64,000 nucleotides of DNA, from positions 1-64,000 of the forward strand of contig DATETJ010000002.1 in the NCBI GenBank assembly GCA_035283685.1, written 5' to 3'. The position numbers and the translations under genes are program-made. Under the pieces are notes generated by a model. The model saw only the letters and a program-made list of their open reading frames with translations. It searched no databases and was not told the origin of the DNA. Shown here piece by piece: positions 52,204-60,563 of the stretch. Source of the DNA: Candidatus Bathyarchaeia archaeon. Its GTDB lineage: Archaea > Thermoproteota > Bathyarchaeia > Bathyarchaeales > Bathyarchaeaceae. Within the stretch, counting starts at the first letter, position 1. Each line of letters begins with the position of its first letter.

Positions 52204-53172
52204 ATGATAACGTGTATTGATCTTGTTGACAATTCTGAAAAGAAGCTGAAACCAGAGGATTTGACGACTCTGGAGTTGTCGAATGTTTGGTTGCAGCTTG
52301 AGCAGCCTACAAAGGAGGAATTGGATGCTGTTTCAGAAAAGTCCGGAATAGACATCAACTTCATGCAGGTCAGAGAGGCAGTTCAGAATATTGGTTTGAG
52401 GTGGGAGCAGGATTGGGGAATAATCAACTTTGGGGTTATTTCGGAGATTGTTGATGCAAAGAGAGTTTTTCCGATAATTATCGCGTTTTCAAAAGACTTC
52501 ATGATCACGGTGGAGACCGGGGAATACAAGGGAATAATTGACTTGGCCAAGGCGAGGATGAGTAAGACTAAGGCTGATCCTCCGGCGATTACCGTATATT
52601 ATATCTTGGACGAGATGATCTCAAACAATTTTTCTCATCTGGAAAAGCTTGAGGGCGTCATCGCCAATTTGGAAGAGGAGATTATGGAGAAACCTGAGCC
52701 AACTACGGTTAGGAAGTTGTTTAAGTTGAAGTCTAGGATGGTGAGTTTCAACAAGATCTTGTGGTATGAGAGAGGTCTCGTTTTCAACCTTAGGAAGGCT
52801 GAGACAGCGTGCATGTCTGCGAAGGCTAGGAGTCATTTTGATACGGCGCATGAGTACTTGACGAGGCAGATCGACATTGTTGAGACCTATAGGGAGATTA
52901 TGACAGATGCGATCAACGTGTATCTTTCTGCGATTTCGAACAGGATTAACTCTGCCATTAAAGCTTTGACGGTTGTCATATTCTACTTGACTATCGTGAC
53001 GACGATTACTTCGTTTCCGAACACGGTTGCAACTTTTTTTGGGATATCGCAGTTTGGGAATACGAATGCTGTGGTGGTCTTTAGCGTTTTGGCGCTTTCT
53101 GTGGTTCTGCCCTTGTTGTGGCTGTGGAGAAGAAAATGGATAAGACTAGATGAGCAATCGGCGTCCGCGTGA
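52204..53172 (+). CDS. CorA-family divalent cation channel with altered GMN motif
   Basis: This 322-residue protein has the CorA cytoplasmic funnel. The long helix runs about 145-265 (SHLEKLEGVIANLEEEI, IDIVETYREIMTDAINVYLSAISNRINSAIKAL) and two C-terminal transmembrane helices end with WRRKWIR. CorA normally has Gly-Met-Asn at the end of TM1. Here TM1 ends FPNTVATFFGISQFG, so the GMN signature is not present as such. It may transport another cation or use a variant filter. It starts 22 bases after the small membrane protein. Confidence 0.88.
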   Translation: MITCIDLVDNSEKKLKPEDLTTLELSNVWLQLEQPTKEELDAVSEKSGIDINFMQVREAVQNIGLRWEQDWGIINFGVISEIVDAKRVFPIIIAFSKDFMITVETGEYKGIIDLAKARMSKTKADPPAITVYYILDEMISNNFSHLEKLEGVIANLEEEIMEKPEPTTVRKLFKLKSRMVSFNKILWYERGLVFNLRKAETACMSAKARSHFDTAHEYLTRQIDIVETYREIMTDAINVYLSAISNRINSAIKALTVVIFYLTIVTTITSFPNTVATFFGISQFGNTNAVVVFSVLALSVVLPLLWLWRRKWIRLDEQSASA

Positions 53173-53212
53173 AAGCAAGTCTTGGGTGCTAGGTTTTGAG
53201 TTGACGCGCTGA

Positions 53213-53482
53213 CTATTCAACGAGTTTTCTGGCTTCTTCTGCGGGTAGTGCCACGAGGGTCTCGGTGGATAGGAATTCTCGTCTTCGGATCATGGCTTTC
53301 ATGGCTGCCTTCACGTTAGGAGCCTCTAATACGACGACTGCGTCGTATTTGCCCAGTGTCCAGTATACGGCTACGTCTTTGATGCCTTCTTCTTTGGCTT
53401 CTTTTTCGCTGAGTTTACGGTTTTCGGCAATGGACTCTTTTGTGGGTTTCTTCTTGAATTTAGCCAATATAACGAAGAGCAT
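53213..53482 (-). CDS. GYD-domain protein
   Basis: This 89-residue protein matches the small GYD (alpha/beta dimeric) family: MLFVILAKFKKKPTKESIAENRKL, then VYWTLGKYDAVVVLEAPNVKAAMKAMI, where the GKYDAVVV segment is the hallmark. The function of the family is not known; members bind small ligands or act with stress proteins. GAGGCG precedes the ATG at 53482. It is convergent with the CorA-like gene and divergent from urocanase. Confidence 0.85.
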   Translation of the reverse strand: MLFVILAKFKKKPTKESIAENRKLSEKEAKEEGIKDVAVYWTLGKYDAVVVLEAPNVKAAMKAMIRRREFLSTETLVALPAEEARKLVE

Positions 53483-53625
53483 GTTATCGCCTCGATAGTA
53501 AGAAAGCCCGTATTGTTTAAAAGATTTGTCAAGGTGAGTGGGACGGGTTTATGAGGTTTTTCGGTTACAGTAATGATTATTACAAGCTTGAATGAATATG
53601 CGTCATTGCGGAGACGTTCCAAGAA

Positions 53626-55296
53626 ATGACGAAGCTTGAGGTTACGAAGCCGTTGAGGCATATTTCTGGTTCTGAATTGCATTGTCGGAATTGGCAGATT
53701 GAGGGCATTTTGCGCATGTTGTATAATATGGTTGATCCTGAGGTGGCGAAGGATCCGGAGAACCTGATTGTTTACGGCGGAACGGGTAAGGCTGCGCGTA
53801 ACTGGGAGTGCTTTCATGCTATTGCTGATACGTTGCAGAGTCTTGAGGCTGATGAGACTATGCTTGTGCAGAGTGGTAAGCCTGTGGCTGTGTTTCGGAC
53901 GCATGAGTGGGCGCCTCGGGCTTTGATTGTGAATTGTATGTTGGTGCCGAAGTGGGCTACCTGGGAGTATTTTTACGAGTTGGAGGAGAAAGGCTTGATT
54001 ATGTTTGGGCAGATGACGGCTGGTTCGTGGGCTTACATTGGCACGCAGGGCATTTTGCAGGGCACGTATGAAACGTTGGCTGCGGTGGCGAAGGAGCATT
54101 TTAAGGGCAGTTTGAAGGGCAGGGTGGTGTTGAGTGCAGGGCTTGGTGAGATGGGAGGAGCTCAACCGTTAGCGGTTACCATGAACGATGGCATCGCGCT
54201 AGTTGTGGAAATAGACAAGAGAGCAATTGACCGCAGGTTGAAGCATGGCTACTTGGAGATGTGGACTGATGATTTGGATGAAGCCGTTGACATAGCTAAG
54301 CAGGCGAAGGAAGAAGGCTCGCCTAAGAGTGTGGGTTTGCTGGGCAATGCGGCTGAGGTGCTTCCTGATCTGGTTCGCCGTGGCTTCGTGCCTGATGTGG
54401 TTATGGATCAGACTTCGGCTCATGACCCGTTGAATGGTTATTATCCTGCTGGCTTGTCTAAAGAGGATGCAGATAAACTGCGCCAGAAAGACCAAGCGAG
54501 TTACATTAAGAGGGCTAAGCAGAGTATGGCTGCGCATGTTAAGGCTATGGTTCAGATGATGGAGAAGGGCGCGGTGGCGTTTGAGTATGGTAATAATTTG
54601 AGGCAGCAGGCTTTGGACGCGGGATACAAGGACGCCTTCGAGTTCCCAGGCTTTGTGCAGCGGTATATTAGACCGATGTTTTGTGAGGGGCGTGGACCCT
54701 TCAGGTGGAACAGCCTCATCGACAGCAAAGAGGACATTTACACTTTGGACGATGTTGTTTTGAAGGAGTTTGCTTACAACAAGGAGCTCTGCAGGTGGAT
54801 AGAGAAGGCGAAGGAGCAGGTGAAGTTTCAGGGCTTGCCTGCCCGTGTTTGCTGGCTTGGGTTCGGCGAACGAGCCAAGTTTGGCAAAATCATCAATGAC
54901 ATGGTCAGTAAAGGCGACTTGAGTGGACCGGTGTGGATTGGGCGGGATCATTTGGACGGTGGCAGCGTGGCTTCGCCTAACCGTGAAACAGAGGGCATGA
55001 AAGACGGCAGCGACGCCATAGCTGACTGGCCCATACTGAATGCGTTGTTGAACGCGGTTGCGGGCGCCACGTGGGTTTCAGTTCATCATGGAGGCGGCGT
55101 GGGCTTGGGCTACAGCATACATGCGGGCATGTGTCTAGTGGCAGATGGAACAAAGGAAGCAGAAAAACGACTGGTTACTGTCTTGACAACTGACCCGGGG
55201 ACAGCCGTCGTACGTCATGCAGACGCAGGCTACATGAAAGCACAACAAATAGCCAGACAAAAACAAATCAAAATGCCCATGCTAAGAGACCTTTAA
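53626..55296 (+). CDS. hutU: Urocanate hydratase
   Basis: This 556-residue enzyme converts urocanate to imidazolonepropionate in histidine degradation, using tightly bound NAD. Conserved stretches include [63 protein letters not shown], and the C-terminal [15 protein letters not shown] and RHADAGY. Length fits the family. No histidase, imidazolonepropionase or formiminotransferase gene lies beside it, so its role here is uncertain. The reading strand is GT-rich, unlike the AC-rich genes beyond 58 kb. Confidence 0.95.
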   Translation: MTKLEVTKPLRHISGSELHCRNWQIEGILRMLYNMVDPEVAKDPENLIVYGGTGKAARNWECFHAIADTLQSLEADETMLVQSGKPVAVFRTHEWAPRALIVNCMLVPKWATWEYFYELEEKGLIMFGQMTAGSWAYIGTQGILQGTYETLAAVAKEHFKGSLKGRVVLSAGLGEMGGAQPLAVTMNDGIALVVEIDKRAIDRRLKHGYLEMWTDDLDEAVDIAKQAKEEGSPKSVGLLGNAAEVLPDLVRRGFVPDVVMDQTSAHDPLNGYYPAGLSKEDADKLRQKDQASYIKRAKQSMAAHVKAMVQMMEKGAVAFEYGNNLRQQALDAGYKDAFEFPGFVQRYIRPMFCEGRGPFRWNSLIDSKEDIYTLDDVVLKEFAYNKELCRWIEKAKEQVKFQGLPARVCWLGFGERAKFGKIINDMVSKGDLSGPVWIGRDHLDGGSVASPNRETEGMKDGSDAIADWPILNALLNAVAGATWVSVHHGGGVGLGYSIHAGMCLVADGTKEAEKRLVTVLTTDPGTAVVRHADAGYMKAQQIARQKQIKMPMLRDL

Positions 55297-55407
55297 AAAA
55301 CTACTCTTCAAAATAAGATGTTAGAAATTCATTCTCCTCGAATAATGAGAGGGGAAAGGCAAGAAATAGAGACGCTGATAAATGAAGAAGCTTTTCTTTT
55401 CGTCACG

Positions 55408-55542
55408 CTACCCTATTTTCTTTCCACACTCCTCACAGAAATCAGCATCAATTTTGCTTTCTGCTCCACAAAATCGACAGCGCGCGCTAAGCTCCAGCGA
55501 ATCAGCGTCAGCGTCGTCATGTGGGGGACATAGAAATTCTAT
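55408..55542 (-). pseudogene. Zinc-ribbon fragment without a usable start codon
   Basis: The minus frame ending at TAG 55408 reads LSARCRFCGAESKIDADFCEECGKKIG, a classic zinc ribbon with two CxxC pairs. Upstream it continues CPPHDDADADSLE to a stop, with no in-frame ATG, GTG or TTG. An ATG just upstream is in another frame and ends after ten codons. It looks like a small zinc-ribbon gene broken by a frameshift, or one using ATA. The surrounding 317-base gap (55297-55613) holds nothing else clear. Confidence 0.4.
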
Positions 55543-55613
55543 CCTTCATCCTTCCTTCTCTTGAGACCGTTTCTTTTAAGTGACGAGACTTCATAAGAAT
55601 CACTGGTGTTGCT

Positions 55614-55880
55614 ATGGCGAAGAAGGAAGACGAATACGAGGAAGAGCCCTTCTTTGAAGGACTTTCGAAATTTATCAAGGAAAACAAGGATTTTCTGCTT
55701 GAGTTACTGGGCAAGTGGTCAAAATCGTCTTCAAGACAATTCTATGCTAAGATAGTTTTGGTTGGGATAGTGGTTGTCATGAGTGGCTTGTTGGCTGGAT
55801 TTGACAAAATCAGCGGAGAAACGTTGGCTGGAATAATTGGCGTGGTGCTCGGCTACATTCTGGGCAAAGGTGTCTTGTAG
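55614..55880 (+). CDS. Small single-anchor membrane protein of unknown function
   Basis: This 88-residue protein has an acidic head (KKEDEYEEEPFFEG) and a helix with KWSKSSSRQFYAK. Two hydrophobic segments follow at about 44-62 (KIVLVGIVVVMSGLLAG) and 68-86 (GETLAGIIGVVLGYILGKG). I recognise no family. The ATG at 55614 is preceded by TGGTGTTGCT, without a strong ribosome binding site. Confidence 0.65.
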   Translation: MAKKEDEYEEEPFFEGLSKFIKENKDFLLELLGKWSKSSSRQFYAKIVLVGIVVVMSGLLAGFDKISGETLAGIIGVVLGYILGKGVL

Positions 55881-56030
55881 GCCTTTTCCTCTTTTCTTAA
55901 GCCTTCGAGAACGAGAGCCTTTTTTCGTGGTGGTTGGACTACTAAACCAGCGAAAGTGCAAGGTTCATTGAAACAGCAAGGGTTATAGTCAGAAACAGAG
56001 AAAAATGCTCAGAACAAGAGGGGACATTGA

Positions 56031-56246
56031 ATGAGTAATCTGGGAAAACGCTTCAATACTGGGCTGCTAATTGTTGGGGCTTCGTTTGTTGCTATCGGTT
56101 TCTATTTAATACTCTATCAAGAGGGCTACTATTACCAGAAACTCTATCCTTTCAGAGATGCTGGAATAGTGGTTTTTGTTGTAGGTGCCTTGTTTCTAAT
56201 GGCTGGGTTCATTCTTCCAGCCGTTCAAAAAGAAAAGAGAACTTGA
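56031..56246 (+). CDS. Small two-helix membrane protein of unknown function
   Basis: This 71-residue protein has two hydrophobic segments, at about 10-28 (GLLIVGASFVAIGFYLILY) and 45-65 (GIVVFVVGALFLMAGFILPAV). Between them is a Tyr-rich loop (QEGYYYQKLYPFRD), and the tail is basic. No family was recognised. The ATG at 56031 has AGAGGGGA upstream. Its 3' end overlaps the minus-strand L35Ae-like gene. Confidence 0.68.
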   Translation: MSNLGKRFNTGLLIVGASFVAIGFYLILYQEGYYYQKLYPFRDAGIVVFVVGALFLMAGFILPAVQKEKRT

Positions 56247-56436
56247 ATTCTTCAGCTAACCCAAGTGACCCCTTCCTATTCGATGGATTATTTTCTAGCG
56301 CGCGCGCTCGACCTATGAGTCGCGCCGCCCCGCCAACTGATTCAATGCCGGGAAAGCGGAGAATGTATTCTTTGGGTTTCTGGGTTTTCGGCCCCCTTCG
56401 ACAACTCACGATGACGCCTTCACTTTTTTTAGACAC
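56209..56436 (-). CDS. Truncated or frameshifted ribosomal protein L35Ae-like gene
   Basis: From the GTG at 56436 the frame gives about 75 residues. SEGVIVSCRRGPKTQKPKEYILRFPGIESVGGAARLIGR matches the N-terminal half of L35Ae (G-V-x-L-S-Y-R-x-G, the Q-x-P region, AAxLIGR). After LIGR the reading changes to RALENNPSNRKGSLG and loses the expected KVVW and HGxxGxVRARF parts, so the second half is missing or frame-shifted. It may be a pseudogene, a diverged short version, or contain an assembly error. A TATA-like CTTAACTATAAT lies about 40 bases upstream. Confidence 0.5.
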   Translation of the reverse strand: MSKKSEGVIVSCRRGPKTQKPKEYILRFPGIESVGGAARLIGRARALENNPSNRKGSLGLAEEFKFSFLFERLEE

Positions 56437-56558
56437 AGCACTCACTTCGCATTCAGGTGATAGATTATAGTTAAGTGTTGAAAACTTCGTATATAGCTTT
56501 TCAAAGGTGTGCACCAAACTCCTTCAAAAGCCGACTATTTTCGCGAGTAGCGCATAGA

Positions 56559-56592
56559 CCCAAATCATTGTGGCTCCCAAATCATTGTGGCT
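56559..56592 (+). repeat. Perfect tandem duplication of a 17-base unit
   Basis: CCCAAATCATTGTGGCT occurs twice without a gap (56559-56575 and 56576-56592). The 302-base gap (56518-56819) before tfe holds this, AT-rich stretches and a TTTAAACG promoter-like element near 56710, but no gene that I can support. Confidence 0.75.
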
Positions 56593-56819
56593 CCAATAAT
56601 TCCATACTTTTTCGTAGTTTTCTGTATGTTGGTGACATTTTTTGTCGACGGATTCTTTAACATATCGGCATATGGGCGTAGAGTTTTGACCACTTGCCCG
56701 GTATTTTTTGGTTTAAACGCGCGCATTTTATGGCTTTCTTAGGATGGAAAGGGTTAATCGCCTTGAGCGTTACTAAGTAAGTGGGCAGGATATTTTCCTG
56801 ATGTTCTCTTCGGCGGAGC

Positions 56820-57353
56820 TTGTCTACACACAGTATAGGCAGAGGCGCTTCAAAACTGTTCTTTGTAGATGGCGAGACGCTAAAGAAAGTGGCTGCGTTG
56901 TTCGGCGAGGACGCCGTTAGAGTAGTTGAGGTCCTCCAAGGGGTTCACGAGATTACAGATATTGAGATAGCGAACAAAACCCAAATACAACTCAAAATAG
57001 TTCGTAAGGCGCTTTACAGACTCTACGACCATTCCCTCGTTGCTCTCAGACAATCCCGCGACAAAGAAACAGGTTGGTTTATCTTCAACTGGAGACTCCA
57101 ACCCGACCAGCTGGAAGGCTTCATCGTAAACCAAAAGCGCCATGTTCTGGAAAAACTGGACATCCGGCTTGAATATGAGAAAAGCCACGAGTTCTACACC
57201 TGCCAAACGCCAGGCTGCAAGCGATTCACCTTCGAAGAGGCATTTGAGCTTCTCTTCAAATGTCCCACCTGCAACAAACCAATGGCGCACCTCAACAACG
57301 ACTTGATCGTTGAGGCCCTAACCCGAAAAATTGAGCAGATAAAAGTTTCGTGA
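56820..57353 (+). CDS. tfe: Transcription factor E (TFE/TFIIE-alpha)
   Basis: This 177-residue archaeal TFE assists promoter opening by RNA polymerase. The N-terminal winged helix is LFFVDGETLKKVAALFGEDAVRVVEVLQGVHEITDIEIANKTQIQLKIVRKALYRLYDHSLVALRQSRDKETGWFIFNW. It is followed by a coiled helix and the zinc ribbon CQTPGCKRFTFEEAFELLFKCPTCNKP. The start is TTG at 56820; GGAG is very close to it and other starts are not convincing. There is no operon partner. Confidence 0.92.
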   Translation: MSTHSIGRGASKLFFVDGETLKKVAALFGEDAVRVVEVLQGVHEITDIEIANKTQIQLKIVRKALYRLYDHSLVALRQSRDKETGWFIFNWRLQPDQLEGFIVNQKRHVLEKLDIRLEYEKSHEFYTCQTPGCKRFTFEEAFELLFKCPTCNKPMAHLNNDLIVEALTRKIEQIKVS

Positions 57354-57477
57354 GCGGTGAAATGTTAGAGAATTGTTCCATCCCGCATTTGCGCGCACGC
57401 CCTACCGCATTAGCGGCAGATGGTCATTGAATCGTGATTTATTGAGGGTGAATACGTGGATGTGACTTCAGGCATGA

Positions 57478-57918
57478 TTATTTGACTCGTAGAAAAACCT
57501 GTCGTTTAGCTAGGATTGACAGAGTTCCCTCATTCTCCGTCACCAAGATACGACACAGAACCCCGGAAATTCCCATAAGAAAAGCCATATCAACCGCATA
57601 CAAAGTTGAAGCCAATGAAAAAAGAGCCAAACCAAAATTAAGAGAATTCAACAAATACGGCTCAACAGCCACAAAAAACAACAGCACAATGTTGATAACA
57701 ACAACCTTCGACTTACCTGAACCAAGCTTAGACATAAGATCACTATGCCCCCACCACACCACAACCAAAATCACAAAACTCAAACCAAACATGAACAAGC
57801 CGCCCGCCATAGCCGACATCGTCTGAGGCTGAGCACCAGTTAAGGAAAGAGCACCAACCGCAAGCGCAAAACCAAAAATCACGTCAGTCAACTTCTCAAT
57901 CGGCGGCGAACCAGACAT
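57478..57918 (-). CDS. TMEM175/DUF1211-like membrane protein
   Basis: This protein of about 146 residues from the ATG at 57918 (GGTGAGGAG just before it) has four to five hydrophobic segments. The N-terminal helix EKLTDVIFGFALAVGALSLTG carries the F-x-x-x-x-D-like pattern of DUF1211, whose animal member TMEM175 is a lysosomal potassium/proton channel. WWGHSDLMSKLG and AVEPYLLNSL fit later helices. It is half the length of a two-repeat eukaryotic TMEM175. Ion selectivity is not known. Confidence 0.78.
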   Translation of the reverse strand: MSGSPPIEKLTDVIFGFALAVGALSLTGAQPQTMSAMAGGLFMFGLSFVILVVVWWGHSDLMSKLGSGKSKVVVINIVLLFFVAVEPYLLNSLNFGLALFSLASTLYAVDMAFLMGISGVLCRILVTENEGTLSILAKRQVFLRVK

Positions 57919-58035
57919 TCTCCTCACCCAAACAGACACTAAGATACCGCTCTTTCACCAGAAATGCTTTACCAAAAAAAGGCACAAGCCTACACAGCCA
58001 CAAGCACCCAGAAAGTCGGTATTGTTACTGTTTCC

Positions 58036-58219
58036 AAGCGAAAGTTAATAACATCTGAAAACACAGACCCGCCCAGGCAATGTAGCCAACATGGAAGTAT
58101 CAGTCAACAAACACGAGGCTCAGACTACTCCTTCTGAACAGAACTCCGCGCCGACAAAAAGCCTCGGTGTTATGACTCAGTCTAAGCGGAAATTAATAAC
58201 ATCTGAACAGAAACCCGCC
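58036..58219 (+). repeat. Pair of imperfect direct repeats
   Basis: AAGCGAAAGTTAATAACATC at 58036 and AAGCGGAAATTAATAACATC at 58184 continue as TGAAAACACAGACCCGCC and TGAACAGAAACCCGCC. The two copies are 38 and 36 bases long and 148 bases apart. A weaker relative, TAAGTCGAAGTTAAAAGCATC, is near 37000. Confidence 0.6.
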
Positions 58220-58387
58220 ACCCACAGTCTACGCCTCTATGTCCAAGCCAACACAACCATGCTGGATGATGATGTCACTAGGAACACTCTGACGACGACG
58301 CCCGCACAGCCACAGCCGCAAAACGTACTCCAACATGGAAAGACCCTTCTTATCGTAAGTTGAAACTCTTACTCTTCTTATTCAGTA

Positions 58388-58440
58388 GAAGAAGGCTAAA
58401 GGGAAAAGGCGCCTTCTTCTTTTGAAATTTGTTTTCCCGT
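58388..58440 (+). repeat. Stem-loop element, copy B
   Basis: GAAGAAGGC (58388-58396) pairs perfectly with GCCTTCTTC (58411-58419), with TAAAGGGAAAAG in the loop. TTGAAATTTGTTTTCCC follows. The same arrangement at 37032-37085 indicates homologous elements, possibly a small RNA, a terminator-like structure or a dispersed repeat. Confidence 0.6.
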
Positions 58441-58486
58441 AGCCCGTAACATACGCTCTAACATAGAGGCTCAGCAACAGCCAGTT

Positions 58487-58518
58487 GTTAGTGTTTCCTA
58501 GGCAACATCAACACTAAC
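58487..58518 (+). repeat. Hairpin with 9-base stem
   Basis: GTTAGTGTT (58487-58495) pairs with AACACTAAC (58510-58518) around a 14-base loop. It lies about 50 bases before the methyltransferase start, so it could be a regulatory structure or simply part of the repeat region. Confidence 0.5.
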
Positions 58519-58569
58519 ACCCACACTTCAAAAGCTTAATGCACATCCACATCCCATTGTGAACACCAT

Positions 58570-59133
58570 ATGAAACCATGGAACCAGAAACAACGCATAA
58601 TGCGCCGCTACAACCAATCAGCCCACACCTACGACACACAATACCACGAGGAACAGGAAGCCAAAATCACAACTATCATGCACAACATACACTTAAAACA
58701 CAACAGCACAGTCCTAGACGCAGGCTGCGGCACAGGCATACTCCTCAAACACCTCACAGACACAGTGAAACTCATCGTAGGCATAGACATCTCCCGAAAC
58801 CTACTCAAAAAAGCCAGAGAAAAAGCACAACACTACCAAAACGTGGCACTCGTCCTAGCCGACGCGGACAACCAACCCTTCCCACAACACACATTCGACG
58901 CCGCCTTCGCAGTCACACTACTACAAAACACACCAAGCCCCAAGGCAACACTGACCGAAATCCAGAGAGTCAGCAAACAGAATGCAATGATTGCAGTAAC
59001 AGGGCTGAGGAAAAAATTCACCCAGAACGGTTTCCTAGAGCTACTTAACCAAGCTGGCTTAACAATCGACTCGCTCAAACAGGACAAACACAACAGAGAA
59101 TACGTGGGCACATGCCACAAAACACAGAGTTAA
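58570..59133 (+). CDS. Class I SAM-dependent methyltransferase
   Basis: This 187-residue protein has the SAM-binding motif VLDAGCGTGILLKHL (about 50-64), an acidic residue in VGIDISRNLL at the end of the second strand, and ADADNQPFPQHTFDAAFAVTLLQNTP. It is Methyltransf_11-like. The substrate is unknown. The ATG at 58570 follows ACCAT without a strong ribosome binding site. Codon use is strongly C/A-ending, as in the two genes downstream. Confidence 0.87.
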   Translation: MKPWNQKQRIMRRYNQSAHTYDTQYHEEQEAKITTIMHNIHLKHNSTVLDAGCGTGILLKHLTDTVKLIVGIDISRNLLKKAREKAQHYQNVALVLADADNQPFPQHTFDAAFAVTLLQNTPSPKATLTEIQRVSKQNAMIAVTGLRKKFTQNGFLELLNQAGLTIDSLKQDKHNREYVGTCHKTQS

Positions 59134-59192
59134 ATCTAAATCCACCCCTTCACAGTCAAATACCCAAACACCATCCGAGGGAAAAACGCCAC

Positions 59193-60563
59193 ATGCCAAA
59201 AACCACCGTGCCCATGCACATCTTCCGCGCCTACGACATACGCGGCATCTACCAAAAAGACCTCACACCAAAAACAGCAGAAACCATCGGAAAAGCCTTC
59301 GGCACATACCTAGGCACCAACAAAAACCTAGCCGCCGCCCGAGACATACGCATCGGCGGCGAACCCCTCAAAAACGCCATGACTAGGGGCTTAACATCCA
59401 CAGGCAGCAACATTGTGGACTATGGAATAACCACCACGCCCGTATTCTACTTCGGCATAGCCCACCAAAACCGCGACGGCGGAGCCATGACAACCGCCTC
59501 ACACAACCCACCAGAATGGAACGGCTTCAAACTCTGCCGCGAAAACGGCACAATCATCGGACAAGGATCAGGCACCGAAAAAATACAACAAATAATCACA
59601 GAGGGAAAATTCACAGAATCACGCATTAAGGGAAAAGTCGAATCTTATGAGGGCATCATCGATGAATACAGCAACTTCGTCCTAGACAAAATCCACATCG
59701 AAAGAAAACTCAACATAGTCCTAGACACCGGAAACAGCGTATCAGCCCTCGTAGCACCACAACTCTTCCTAAAAACCGGATGCAAAACCAAAGTCATAAA
59801 CCAAAAACTCAACGGCACCTTCCCCTCACACCCACCCGAACCAACAGAAACAGCACTACAACAACTAATAACCGAAGTCAAAAAAACCCACGCAGACCTA
59901 GGCGTAGGATACGACGGCGACGGCGACAGAGCAGTATTCATCGACGACAAAGGCCGACTACTCACAGGCGACTACTCATCCATAATCTTCGCACGAAACC
60001 TCATAACCAAAAACAACAAAAAAGTCGTCATCGACGTAAGCTGCTCAACCGCCCTCGAAAGCGCCATCAAAGCAGCAAACGGCACACCACTCATCGAACG
60101 CATAGGACGCCCCTTCATGATGACCCGAGTCCTACACGAAAAAGCAGTCTTCGGCGGCGAACGAAGCGGACACTTCTACTTCCCACACATCTACGGCCTC
60201 GACGACGGAACCTTCGCCAGCCTAAAAATGGCAGAAATCCTGTCAAAAAGCGACACGCCGCTCTCAAAAATAATCGACCAAATCCAAAAACGCTACGCCC
60301 ACACAATCAACGTGCCATTCCCAGACGAGAAAAAATTCCAAACCATAGCGCGGCTCAAACCGAAACTCGAAAACATGGGCTTCACCATGCTCGACATCGA
60401 CGGAGTCAAAGCACAGAACAAAACAGGCTGGGTACTACTAAGACCATCCAACACAGAGCCAATCATACGCATATTCGCAGAAGCAAAAACCCAAAACAGA
60501 CTAAACCAACTCATGAACCTAGCCCAAAAAATGCTAACCGAAGAGGCAGAACACACCAAATGA
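59193..60563 (+). CDS. Phosphomannomutase/phosphoglucomutase
   Basis: This alpha-D-phosphohexomutase of about 456 residues has RAYDIRGIY near the start and the phosphoserine loop TTASHNPPEWNGFK. The metal loop is GYDGDGDRAVF, the sugar-binding loop GGERSGHFYF, and the phosphate-binding loop RPSNTEPIIRI. It interconverts hexose 1- and 6-phosphates. I used the ATG at 59193, with GAGG upstream; an earlier ATG adds an unmatched extension and an ATG at 59214 would also fit. The nucleotidyltransferase gene overlaps its last codons. Confidence 0.92.
   Translation: MPKTTVPMHIFRAYDIRGIYQKDLTPKTAETIGKAFGTYLGTNKNLAAARDIRIGGEPLKNAMTRGLTSTGSNIVDYGITTTPVFYFGIAHQNRDGGAMTTASHNPPEWNGFKLCRENGTIIGQGSGTEKIQQIITEGKFTESRIKGKVESYEGIIDEYSNFVLDKIHIERKLNIVLDTGNSVSALVAPQLFLKTGCKTKVINQKLNGTFPSHPPEPTETALQQLITEVKKTHADLGVGYDGDGDRAVFIDDKGRLLTGDYSSIIFARNLITKNNKKVVIDVSCSTALESAIKAANGTPLIERIGRPFMMTRVLHEKAVFGGERSGHFYFPHIYGLDDGTFASLKMAEILSKSDTPLSKIIDQIQKRYAHTINVPFPDEKKFQTIARLKPKLENMGFTMLDIDGVKAQNKTGWVLLRPSNTEPIIRIFAEAKTQNRLNQLMNLAQKMLTEEAEHTK

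Larger units (their letters stand above)
57940..58569. other. 630-base non-coding stretch with repeats and hairpins
   Basis: I see no supported gene. The only sizeable frame (58091-58363) is low-complexity, spans repeat copies and has no family signal. The stretch holds two imperfect direct repeats (58036-58073 and 58184-58219), the stem-loop element at 58388-58440, and a hairpin at 58487-58518. It is AC-rich on the plus strand. Confidence 0.6.

Noticed and set aside
53371-54951. Two minus-strand frames of 264 and 250 residues opposite hutU
   Set aside because: They are antisense to a clear urocanase, have repetitive composition and no family signature.
55318-55564. Plus-strand frames of 60-71 residues after hutU
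   Set aside because: They are antisense to the zinc-ribbon fragment and have no recognisable domain or ribosome binding site.
58091-58363. A 90-residue plus-strand frame in the repeat region
   Set aside because: It spans one of the direct repeats, is low-complexity (Thr, Gln, Pro) and has no ribosome binding site or family signal.
58570-59048. Second plus-strand frame (58578-59048) over the methyltransferase
   Set aside because: It is rich in Arg, His and Thr and is a shadow of the SAM methyltransferase frame that has the GCGTG motif.
59780-60559. Long plus-strand frame running into the nucleotidyltransferase, with an Arg- and Asn-rich translation
   Set aside because: It lies in a second frame of the phosphohexomutase gene. 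The composition reflects AC-rich DNA without stops, and only the part from 60560 is a real gene.
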